Assembly: GCA_012270665.1 (NCBI GenBank)
Contig: JAAXHY010000504.1
Coordinates: 1 to 5,371 of the forward strand
DNA length: 5,371 nt
From: Dehalococcoidia bacterium
Lineage (GTDB): Bacteria; Chloroflexota; Dehalococcoidia; SAR202; UBA11138
Reading direction: 5' to 3'
Shown: positions 1 through 5,370 of the stretch, in pieces
Layout of the letters: every line of letters starts with the position of its first letter
How positions within the stretch are numbered: position 1 is the stretch's first letter
Notes under the pieces: model-generated
Seen by the model: the letters and a program-made list of their open reading frames with translations, nothing else
Databases searched by the model: none
Told to the model about the DNA's origin: nothing
Translations under genes and position numbers: made by a program

Positions 1-45
1 ATCGTCTCCGCCTCCATGTTCGCCGCTCTTCTGAAAGCCGTGTGA
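1..45 (+). CDS. 3' end of an upstream gene (partial, product unknown)
   Basis: Frame 1 is open from the window edge to a TGA at 43-45 and encodes IVSASMFAALLKAV. Most third positions are G or C, which matches the GC-rich codon use of the two dehydrogenase genes further downstream and supports real coding. The peptide looks like a C-terminal amphipathic helix. It faintly recalls the end of 2-isopropylmalate/citramalate synthase-type proteins, but 14 residues are far too few to name a family. It lies on the same strand as everything else, 128 bases before the chosen start of the next gene. Confidence 0.45.
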   Translation: MVSASMFAALLKAV

Positions 46-58
46 AGACCTCCGGCGG

Positions 59-90
59 TTGAAACGTGCGCTCCCAGTTTCATGTAGAAT
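59..90 (+). promoter_or_regulatory. weak candidate sigma70-type promoter
   Basis: TTGAAA at 59-64 matches the -35 consensus in 5 of 6 positions and TAGAAT at 85-90 matches the -10 in 5 of 6. The 20-bp spacer is longer than the preferred 17, so this is only a candidate. Transcription from about 97 would leave a leader of roughly 77 bases for the ATG at 174 but almost none for the ATG at 105, mildly favouring the later start. Confidence 0.22.
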
Positions 91-165
91 CTCCTATGTG
101 ATGAATGTACTCACATCATATTCATTGGCTTCACTTCACTTCTAGCCGACTCGAGCCGGAATTTC

Positions 166-169
166 AGGG
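166..169 (+). promoter_or_regulatory. modest Shine-Dalgarno (AGGG) for the ATG at 174
   Basis: AGGG lies 4 bases upstream of ATG 174, a short spacing but usable. No comparable purine run sits before the upstream ATG at 105, where the preceding bases are CTCCTATGTGATGA. This is one of the two arguments for starting the gene at 174; the other is that the signal peptide then begins at the N-terminus. Confidence 0.4.
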
Positions 170-173
170 TATT

Positions 174-287
174 ATGTTCACTCAGTGTGCACCTAGGAGG
201 TCTGGAATCATTAGAGGGGCACTAACTGGCGCTTTGCTGTTCGGACTGATAGTTGCCGCATCGTTGGAGGTTCCGCATATATACGCG
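174..287 (+). other. signal peptide coding region
   Basis: Residues 1-38 show a basic n-region (R8, R9, R14), a hydrophobic core at about 16-30 (ALTGALLFGLIVAAS) and two plausible cleavage points, after AAS at 30 or after IYA at 38, followed by an acidic mature start (EDDTE). This is a Sec-type layout. The RR pair lacks the rest of a Tat motif. The call supports export and the ATG at 174. Confidence 0.8.
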
Positions 288-3200
288 GAAGACGATACGG
301 AGTTGCCTTCTTTCGATTTTCTTGTGTTTGCTCTTACGGATGCCGAAGACAGGAAACTATTGCCAAATTCTGTTGTTGACCTGCTCACAGAGTGGTTTAT
401 CGAAGATGGAATTTCCCCGCGCACCGGCGAGACGCCTGAAGAGGTCAGGGAACGGTTGACCCTCCCTGAACAGTCAGCTTTCCGGCTCCTGGTTGTCACT
501 CTCGAGGATGCAGACGCCGAGGGAGTGCTCTCGGACTCAACTAGCCAGCTCCTGGCGGAACTGATTGTCGAGCGCTTCATAGTGCCACACACAGGTGAAA
601 CAACTGAACAGGTCAGGGACCGGCTGTCCGAAAACGCAAGGAGTACATGCACTGGCCTCGTTTCAGGATCTAAGGACGACTGTACAGCCTTGGTTGCACT
701 CTATGAGGCTACGGAAGGCGATAACTGGACTGACAACACGAATTGGCTAAGCAGCGAGCCGCTCGGCCAGTGGCACGGCGTAGTCACCGACGATAGTGGA
801 AGCGTGATCAAACTGGATCTTGGAGATAACCACCTAGTAGGGGAGATACCGCCGGAGCTTGGCAGACTCTCTAATCTGGAAATACTTGATCTCCAGGACA
901 ACCAATTGACTGGATTCATACCGCTGGAGTTAGGCGATCTCCACAATTTGACAACGATAATTCTGGACGCGAACCGGCTTGTGGGATGCTTACCCGGGGG
1001 TCTGCTGGATGTAGAAGAAATATCTTTCAAGCGACAGCTATTTCTGATCTCCTGTCCGGATAGGGACGCACTGGTGGCTCTATATGAGGCGACGGATGGC
1101 CATAACTGGATTGACAACACCAACTGGCTTAGCAACGAGCCGATTGGCCAATGGTACGGCGTAGAGACAGAACCACCAAGAGACACAGTAGAGAGGCTTG
1201 ACGGTAACTTTACTATTGTAGAGATTGGGGACGTTATTGTAGAGATTGAGGACGATTTCCTTGACCATGATGATGTAGTAGTCGGTTTGGAACTTAGCCA
1301 CAATGGGCTGAGTGGGGAAATACCTGCTGAACTGGGGGATCTCACGGAGATGACATCACTGTCACTATGGGGCAATGAATTAAATGGACAGATTCCACCG
1401 GAGATCGGTAGCCTCTCCAAGTTGGAAAGGTTGTATCTACATGCCAATAAACTTAGCGGGCGAATTCCGGCCGAACTTGGACGTCTTGTTGGTCTTGAAC
1501 GACTATTTATTGGCGGGAATCGGTTTGATGGCTGCATACCCGATGATCTTGGAGATATATTCGACACTGACCTGTCAACTCTTGGTCTGCCATTCTGTAT
1601 GTCTGAGACGACCACTCCACCACCCACTCTCACCCTTGCGGCGTTCTCACTTTCTCCAACCGTAGTTAGCCTGACCTGGTCGCCCATCAGGGAATCCGAG
1701 TCGTTTCTGGAGATCTATAGAAATGGCGAATTGATAGCTGCCCCGCCGTCTGAAAGTGGGTTCTACACTGACAGTGGTCTGAATCCTAACACCGTGTATG
1801 AGTATCAGGTAAAGCTCATGTCTGCGGACGGCACAGTGCCAGCCGCCGTCTCGGACGCGACGACTCTAGTCTATCCGCCAGCATCCCACCGTCTCATGAA
1901 GGTAACTGATAAAGACTTTGAAGTGGCAATAGTGGACTCATTGAACCCGACGGATACTGAATACCAAGTCAAAATACATGCTTTTGTTCGCATACCCATA
2001 TATTATCCTAATGAGGACCGCATTGTTCATGTTATGGAAGAGATACAGCCGATAGTCTTGGACTGGAGCGCATCCAGGTGTATAACGTTCGAATATCCGG
2101 GGATTATCCCGCATAGGTTGGAAGTGTTTGCCCAAAATTCTGACGGAATCAAGTCGAAAAACAAAAGTTCATCCTATGTTTATCTCCAGGAGTTCACCGG
2201 AAACGACGACGCTTGGGCAAGACAAAGGATTGAAGAGGCTTCAGATATCTATAATCTTACTGATCAGGCTAGAAGTTGGATGTTGTCGGATATCCGTGTC
2301 GAGGGTATGAGAAACGAGCCCGGTTATGCTGGCTATCTCAGACCGCGAGGCGTGGGAATAGGCTATACTGTCGGACCTGGCACACTGATGCACGAGACGA
2401 TGCACGGGTTCTGGGAGCATTGGGACGGATTTCCTGAACCCTGCGACATGATGAACATATACACGTTCAGGCGAGACATGGCTCAGTTCATGCTCGACTT
2501 CAGAGGATATGATCAAGCCGGAGAGCCAAGTCCATGGGAAGACTGGCGACCATTCTACAATTACTTTGCTGGAATTTCTGAGTACAACTACGTAAGCGCC
2601 GATGGTACGGATATGTGGGAACTTCTCGAACAAGGTGACTATGATGAGCTTTGGGGGCCGTTGTATCACATAGCGGAGGCAGAGATACCCAGCATAGTGG
2701 CAGGAAAGTTGTCTCTTATTCCTCCGACGTTACGGCCATATTTCAAGGGATTCCTCGCAGAGGGAGAAGATACCACGTGGCGCGAAGAGCTACTCTGGTA
2801 CGCCAGTCTTCCCAACCAAGACAGACGCCTCTGGAATATCGCTTACAGACACGATTACGGTGATGTATTATATCATGCTCCCGAATACCACACGTCGCCG
2901 AACGCCCCGGCTACAAGCATCCATCCACAGCTCAGGGAGTGGCTTAGAAATACTGATCGTCAAATACTGGTTGACTTCATCAACACGCTTGAGGATATTT
3001 CATGCAATGCTCAGAGTCCCTGCAGAGAGGTTTGGCGCGCTGACTTCGATTTCTGGACGGGCTATGTTGAACAGAACCTCTACCGCACCAAACTCTATCT
3101 GGAAGAACTCAGCCCGGATATAGGAATCGAACTTGAACAACAGAATCTGGACGCCGTTCGAGCGGCCTTGCGAATTCTTGTCTCCGATGTGTCATACTGT

Positions 3201-3341
3201 GGACAGACGGCGGGGGTTGCCGCGCTTCGCGAGTCTGTCAACGCCATCGCCGGCCTTTCCGACTTGCAGAGAAACGCTTTACTTGCAATGACGGAAATAC
3301 CCGAGCGCAATGGCTTCTGGAATCTGCCCTGCGCGGAGTGA
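174..3341 (+). CDS. secreted LRR / FN3 / HExxH putative zinc metallopeptidase, 1055 aa
   Basis: Probable exported multidomain protein that binds a target through leucine-rich repeats and may cleave protein with a zincin-type domain. Visible order: signal peptide 1 to about 30 or 38; two acidic helical repeats (48-95, 104-151; exact 56-residue period); N-cap 170-203 plus LRRs 211-280; N-cap 297-330, acidic insert about 331-367, LRRs 369-463; FN3-like domain about 484-565 (W502, LNPNTVYEYQV); beta-rich segment about 571-670; domain about 675-910 with HETMH at 740-744; unrecognised C-terminus about 915-1055. The mature chain has 12 cysteines, several as close pairs (159/170, 272/294, 454/475, 944/950), fitting disulfides outside the cytoplasm. 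The third zinc ligand is not obvious; E803 in YFAGISEYNY is one candidate. No sortase signal or C-terminal membrane anchor is seen. Start 174 is preferred over the in-frame ATG 105. Sampled GC is about 49% against 64% in the genes downstream. Peptidase activity is inferred from one motif; the LRR architecture is sure. Confidence 0.88.
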   Translation: MFTQCAPRRSGIIRGALTGALLFGLIVAASLEVPHIYAEDDTELPSFDFLVFALTDAEDRKLLPNSVVDLLTEWFIEDGISPRTGETPEEVRERLTLPEQSAFRLLVVTLEDADAEGVLSDSTSQLLAELIVERFIVPHTGETTEQVRDRLSENARSTCTGLVSGSKDDCTALVALYEATEGDNWTDNTNWLSSEPLGQWHGVVTDDSGSVIKLDLGDNHLVGEIPPELGRLSNLEILDLQDNQLTGFIPLELGDLHNLTTIILDANRLVGCLPGGLLDVEEISFKRQLFLISCPDRDALVALYEATDGHNWIDNTNWLSNEPIGQWYGVETEPPRDTVERLDGNFTIVEIGDVIVEIEDDFLDHDDVVVGLELSHNGLSGEIPAELGDLTEMTSLSLWGNELNGQIPPEIGSLSKLERLYLHANKLSGRIPAELGRLVGLERLFIGGNRFDGCIPDDLGDIFDTDLSTLGLPFCMSETTTPPPTLTLAAFSLSPTVVSLTWSPIRESESFLEIYRNGELIAAPPSESGFYTDSGLNPNTVYEYQVKLMSADGTVPAAVSDATTLVYPPASHRLMKVTDKDFEVAIVDSLNPTDTEYQVKIHAFVRIPIYYPNEDRIVHVMEEIQPIVLDWSASRCITFEYPGIIPHRLEVFAQNSDGIKSKNKSSSYVYLQEFTGNDDAWARQRIEEASDIYNLTDQARSWMLSDIRVEGMRNEPGYAGYLRPRGVGIGYTVGPGTLMHETMHGFWEHWDGFPEPCDMMNIYTFRRDMAQFMLDFRGYDQAGEPSPWEDWRPFYNYFAGISEYNYVSADGTDMWELLEQGDYDELWGPLYHIAEAEIPSIVAGKLSLIPPTLRPYFKGFLAEGEDTTWREELLWYASLPNQDRRLWNIAYRHDYGDVLYHAPEYHTSPNAPATSIHPQLREWLRNTDRQILVDFINTLEDISCNAQSPCREVWRADFDFWTGYVEQNLYRTKLYLEELSPDIGIELEQQNLDAVRAALRILVSDVSYCGQTAGVAALRESVNAIAGLSDLQRNALLAMTEIPERNGFWNLPCAE
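315..626 (+). repeat. tandem helical repeat pair, 56-residue period
   Basis: Residues 48-95 and 104-151 align without gaps at an offset of exactly 56 residues (168 bp), with 22 of 48 positions identical. The best kept part is the end of each unit, PxTGETxExVRxRL (P82 to L95 and P138 to L151); the start shares a DA pair (56-57, 112-113) and LL (70-71, 126-127). Each unit looks like two amphipathic helices with an acidic surface. I do not recognise a named domain. It sits between the signal peptide and the first LRR module, so it may be a spacer or an oligomerisation segment. Confidence 0.75.
681..1163 (+). repeat. two copies of a WxGV-type LRR N-cap (681-782 and 1062-1163)
   Basis: Residues 170-203 and 297-330 are the same unit: 26 of 34 residues are identical, sharing ALVALYEAT, DNTNWLS and GQW plus GV. 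The form (ALxALY...W....W......WxGV, then LRRs) is like the N-terminal cap of plant-type LRR proteins and recurs in bacterial secreted LRR proteins. The copies are 381 bp apart and each begins one LRR module, so the protein contains an internal duplication of the whole cap-plus-LRR block. Confidence 0.88.
804..1013 (+). repeat. LRR array 1: three plant-type leucine-rich repeats
   Basis: Residues 211-280 form three repeats starting at V211, L235 and L259, with 24-residue spacing and the pattern LxxLxLxxN followed by xLxGxIPxELG. The IPxELG segment marks the plant-specific LRR subclass. The last repeat changes to GCLPGGLLDV and is followed by a second cysteine (C272 and C294, 22 apart), which looks like a C-terminal cap closed by a disulfide. 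Confidence 0.88.
1215..1256 (+). repeat. 21-bp tandem duplication in the acidic insert of LRR module 2
   Basis: Two adjacent 21-bp units (1215-1235 and 1236-1256) differ at only 2 positions and encode IVEIGDV and IVEIEDD (residues 348-361). The heptamer GTAGAGA that opens each unit also occurs in the same frame at 1161 and 1188. The insert separates the second N-cap from its LRRs; the first module has only a short DDSGS-type link at that place. Confidence 0.85.
1278..1562 (+). repeat. LRR array 2: four plant-type leucine-rich repeats
   Basis: Residues 369-463 form four repeats starting at V369, M393, L417 and L441, in 24-residue register with N at the loop position (SHNGLSG, GNELNG, ANKLSG, GNRFDG) and IPxELG-like ends. 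As in array 1, the final repeat switches to GCIPDDLG and a second cysteine follows (C454 and C475, 21 apart). The matching ends show that both modules carry the same type of C-cap. Confidence 0.88.
2391..2405 (+). other. HETMH zinc-peptidase motif
   Basis: Residues 740-744 (HETMH), in context GTLMHETMHGF, satisfy the extended HExxH rule: T at the first position, uncharged residues between the histidines, hydrophobic F at the end. H740 and H744 would bind zinc and E741 would be the catalytic base. The longer metzincin form HExxHxxGxxH is not met, so a gluzincin-like third ligand further downstream is more likely. Confidence 0.6.
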
Positions 3342-3370
3342 ACCGGTTGCGTTTGCTTCGCGTTAATACA

Positions 3371-3399
3371 TTGCCCGCTTTGAATGGCTGCCATATAAT
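3371..3399 (+). promoter_or_regulatory. sigma70-type promoter of the dehydrogenase operon
   Basis: TTGCCC at 3371-3376 (4 of 6 to the -35 consensus) and a perfect TATAAT at 3394-3399 are separated by exactly 17 bp. Transcription would begin near 3406, giving a leader of about 30 bases before the ATG at 3436. The site lies wholly in the gap after the LRR-peptidase stop codon, so the dehydrogenase pair is probably its own transcription unit. No convincing terminator for the preceding gene is visible in this gap. Confidence 0.65.
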
Positions 3400-3423
3400 G
3401 CCGAACAGAATTACGAATTATAC

Positions 3424-3429
3424 GAGGAG
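3424..3429 (+). promoter_or_regulatory. strong Shine-Dalgarno (GAGGAG)
   Basis: GAGGAG ends 6 bases before ATG 3436, close to the ideal spacing, and fixes that start. It contrasts with the second gene of the operon, which has only a weak AGG and a TTG start. Confidence 0.8.
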
Positions 3430-3435
3430 AATCGT

Positions 3436-4335
3436 ATGAGTCTCAAAACGATAGCGATCCTCAGCCCCGGCGACATGGGACACGGCGTCGGAAAGGCGCT
3501 GTCCGAACACGGCTATGACGTAATAACCTGTCTCACGGGCCGCAGCCAGCGAACCAAAGATCTGGCCGCCGCGGGCGGCTTCCGAGACACCGCGTCGCTT
3601 GACGATATGGCCGCCCAGGCCGACCTCATCATGTCCATCTTGGTCCCGGCTGAAGCCGTAGGCGTCGCCGAAGATGTCGCCGACGCGCTGCGCGCCACCG
3701 GTCTCTCGCGCCCGTTCGCCGACTGCAACGCCGTCTCACCCCAGACCGCGCGGCGGATGGAATCCATCATAAACGGCGTGGGCGGCGAGTACATAGACGG
3801 CGGCATCATCGGAGGCTCTCCCGCCAGGGGCGCGACCCCTCGCATCTACACCTCCGGCCCGGGCGCCGGCATCATGGACGAACTGGACGGGAAGGGCATA
3901 GCGGTCCGAAACTTGGGGCCTGAGATAGGCCGCGCGTCAGGTATCAAGATGTGCTACGCCTCCATGACCAAGGGGACTTCCGCGCTCCGGGTGGCCATGC
4001 TCACCACGGCGCAGTCACTAGGACTGTATGACGAACTGGTTGCGGAACTTTCATTCAGCCAGCAGGGACCTCTGTCCGCAATGGAGTCTGGTGTGCCTGG
4101 ACTCCCCGCGAACGCCGGACGGTGGATAGGCGAGATGGAAGAGATTGCCGCCACGTTCGACAACGCCGGCGTAACGCCTCACTTCCACCAGGGCGCCGCC
4201 GAGATATTCAGGCTGCTCGCCTCCACTCCGTTCGCCGACGAAAGCCCCGAAACCGTTGACAGGGACAGGTCTTTGGAAGAGACCATACAGGTCACCTCCG
4301 AATATCTTCCGAGCCTGATGCAGTCGGCTGACTAG
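3436..4335 (+). CDS. NAD(P)-binding 6PGDH/HIBADH-like dehydrogenase with DUF1932-type C-terminus, 299 aa
   Basis: Predicted cytoplasmic beta-hydroxyacid-type dehydrogenase of the 6-phosphogluconate/3-hydroxyisobutyrate dehydrogenase superfamily; substrate unknown. The N-terminal Rossmann half (about 1-160) opens with KTIAILSPGDMGHGVG, where the usual first glycine of GxGxxG is S10. R36 after the second strand (LTGRS) suggests NADP(H) preference. DGGIIGGSP at 121-129 corresponds to the substrate-binding D-A-P-V-S-G-G motif of the family. K171 in GIKMCYASMTKG matches the catalytic lysine. The helical C-terminal half from about 165 has the DUF1932 look rather than the classical HIBADH C-terminal domain. 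Length is normal for the group. ATG 3436 has a strong Shine-Dalgarno and its own promoter. It is the first gene of an operon with the zinc dehydrogenase 9 bases downstream. The family call is confident; calling it a 3-hydroxyisobutyrate or threonate dehydrogenase would be a guess. Confidence 0.9.
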   Translation: MSLKTIAILSPGDMGHGVGKALSEHGYDVITCLTGRSQRTKDLAAAGGFRDTASLDDMAAQADLIMSILVPAEAVGVAEDVADALRATGLSRPFADCNAVSPQTARRMESIINGVGGEYIDGGIIGGSPARGATPRIYTSGPGAGIMDELDGKGIAVRNLGPEIGRASGIKMCYASMTKGTSALRVAMLTTAQSLGLYDELVAELSFSQQGPLSAMESGVPGLPANAGRWIGEMEEIAATFDNAGVTPHFHQGAAEIFRLLASTPFADESPETVDRDRSLEETIQVTSEYLPSLMQSAD

Positions 4336-4344
4336 GCTAGTCAG
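4328..4344 (+). repeat. perfect 17-bp palindrome at the gene junction
   Basis: CTGACTAG (4328-4335), a central G (4336) and CTAGTCAG (4337-4344) form a perfect inverted repeat. The left arm ends with the TAG stop of the first dehydrogenase gene and the right arm ends directly before the TTG start of the second. As RNA, a 7-bp stem with a GGC loop can form and can extend through two G-U pairs and then C-G and U-A (4324-4327 with 4345-4348), burying the start codon. It may couple translation of the two genes, or as DNA could be a protein-binding site. Confidence 0.7.
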
Positions 4345-5370
4345 TTGAAAGCGCTCTTCGTTAGAGAACCCGGGACACCGCCCGAATTCGAGATCAAAGA
4401 TGTCCCCGAACCGTCGGCGCGAGCGGGCCAGGTGGTCCTTAGAGTCGAGGTAACGGGGCTGTGCGGACACGACATCGCCATAATGACCGGCCTACTGCGC
4501 CGCGGAGTTGATCGTGACGTCATTCTGGGGCACGAGATATCTGGTCGGATCGCCGAGGTGGGTGAGGGTGTTGACGGCCTTTCAGTCGGTGATCCGGTTG
4601 TGGCGTCGCTGACTGCCTTCTGCGGTGAATGTGACAGGTGCAGAGCGGGCTTGGACTACCGTTGCCGCTTTGGTCGCGGGATAGGACACAGCGTAAACGG
4701 TGGGTTCGCCGAGTACGTTCGGTTACCCGCTAGGAGCGTCACTCGGACTCCCCGCGTGATTGATACAGTGGGCGCGGCTCTCCTGGCTTGTCCCATTGGC
4801 ATATGCGTCCGCGCTGCATCCATTGCAAATATCCAGACCGGAGAAGTGGCGCTGGTAGCGGGGGCGGGAGGCGGACTCGGAATTCACGCGCTCCAGGTGG
4901 TCTCGGCGATGGGAGCGCAGGTGTTCGCCGCTACCTCTTCGCCCGAGAAACTTGACACCCTCGAACGCCTCGCGCCGGGCGGCGTGATTCTTGGCGGCGA
5001 ACTGGACTTCTCCGAACTGGTCCTAGCCTTTACGGAAGACGAAGGCGCCGATGTGGTGATAGATACTGTCGGCTCGGCCACGTTCGGGAGCTCCTTGCGA
5101 AGCCTCGCCCAGTATGGACGCATGGTGCTTCTTGGCGAAGTCGCGGGAGGACGCGCCCGTATCGGCCTGACCGACATCATGTTCAGGGACGCCGCGATCC
5201 ACGGCTCCACTGGAGCGAGTCTCCCCGACATCCGCAGGGCCATAGAACTTGTGGAGTCCGGACAGGTGGAGCCCGTAGTCCACGCGAACTTCCCCTTGGA
5301 CGAGGCGGGCGAGGCGGTTCGGCTGGTGACCGAAAGAGAGGCCCTGGGCCGAGTGGTCCTACAACCGTAA
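4345..5370 (+). CDS. zinc-dependent medium-chain alcohol dehydrogenase (MDR superfamily), 341 aa
   Basis: Predicted cytoplasmic NAD(P)-dependent oxidoreductase of the zinc MDR family, interconverting an alcohol and an aldehyde or ketone, substrate unknown. Catalytic zinc ligands are C40 (TGLCGHD), H63 in GHE (62-64) and probably C149 (LLACPIG). The structural zinc lobe is complete: C93, C96, C99, C107 in FCGECDRCRAGLDYRC. The Rossmann half has VAGAGGGLG at 171-179, and TSSPEK at the end of the next strand is common in NADP-using members. The full length, the C-terminal LGRVVLQP and the TAA at 5368-5370 show an intact gene. The TTG start is chosen because MKALFVREPG is the typical N-terminus of the family and no upstream start exists before the in-frame TAG. 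It has only a weak AGG ribosome site 8 bases upstream and lies 9 bases after the previous gene, in the same frame, so it is probably translated by coupling. Confidence 0.92.
   Translation: MKALFVREPGTPPEFEIKDVPEPSARAGQVVLRVEVTGLCGHDIAIMTGLLRRGVDRDVILGHEISGRIAEVGEGVDGLSVGDPVVASLTAFCGECDRCRAGLDYRCRFGRGIGHSVNGGFAEYVRLPARSVTRTPRVIDTVGAALLACPIGICVRAASIANIQTGEVALVAGAGGGLGIHALQVVSAMGAQVFAATSSPEKLDTLERLAPGGVILGGELDFSELVLAFTEDEGADVVIDTVGSATFGSSLRSLAQYGRMVLLGEVAGGRARIGLTDIMFRDAAIHGSTGASLPDIRRAIELVESGQVEPVVHANFPLDEAGEAVRLVTEREALGRVVLQP

Larger units (their letters stand above)
46..173 (+). other. intergenic leader of the LRR-peptidase gene
   Basis: This 128-base gap holds no convincing gene and no clear rho-independent terminator for the upstream gene. 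It contains a weak promoter candidate (59-90), a short inverted repeat ATGTGA/TCACAT (96-101 and 111-116, 9-base loop), and an in-frame ATG at 105 that I do not accept as the start, because translation from it puts a polar, histidine-rich stretch ahead of a complete signal peptide. Confidence 0.5.

Noticed and set aside
97..115. CRP-like site TGTGA...TCACA
   Set aside because: The half-sites are 9 bases apart; a CRP-type site needs 6.
105..173. In-frame ATG at 105 as the start of the large gene (23 extra residues)
   Set aside because: The extra residues are polar and histidine-rich, sit in front of a complete signal peptide, and have no Shine-Dalgarno. ATG 174 with AGGG fits better.
417..434. 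PRTGE and PHTGE as LPXTG-type sortase signals
   Set aside because: They are internal, repeated near the N-terminus, lack the leading Leu, and no hydrophobic tail follows; the C-terminus of the protein has no anchor.
507..542. DADAEGVLSDST (residues 112-123) as an EF-hand or dockerin calcium loop
   Set aside because: The last position lacks the required acidic residue and the aligned copy at residues 56-67 (DAEDRKLLPNSV) does not keep the ligands.
701..1687. Long open frame of 328 codons on the - strand opposite the LRR region
   Set aside because: Its Ser/Pro/Arg-rich, low-complexity translation mirrors the LRR codons on the other strand; it has no recognisable domain and is explained by the real + strand gene.
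3341..3370. Rho-independent terminator after the large gene
   Set aside because: There is an 8-bp AACCGGTT palindrome at 3341-3348 and a short GCG/CGC pairing, but no stable stem followed by a T run.
3413..3435. ACGA/TCGT inverted pair flanking the Shine-Dalgarno at 3424-3429
   Set aside because: Only four paired bases, with a mismatch on extension; expected by chance.
4051..4470. Minus-strand open frame crossing the junction of the two dehydrogenase genes
   Set aside because: It overlaps two well-supported + strand genes and its translation shows no family features.
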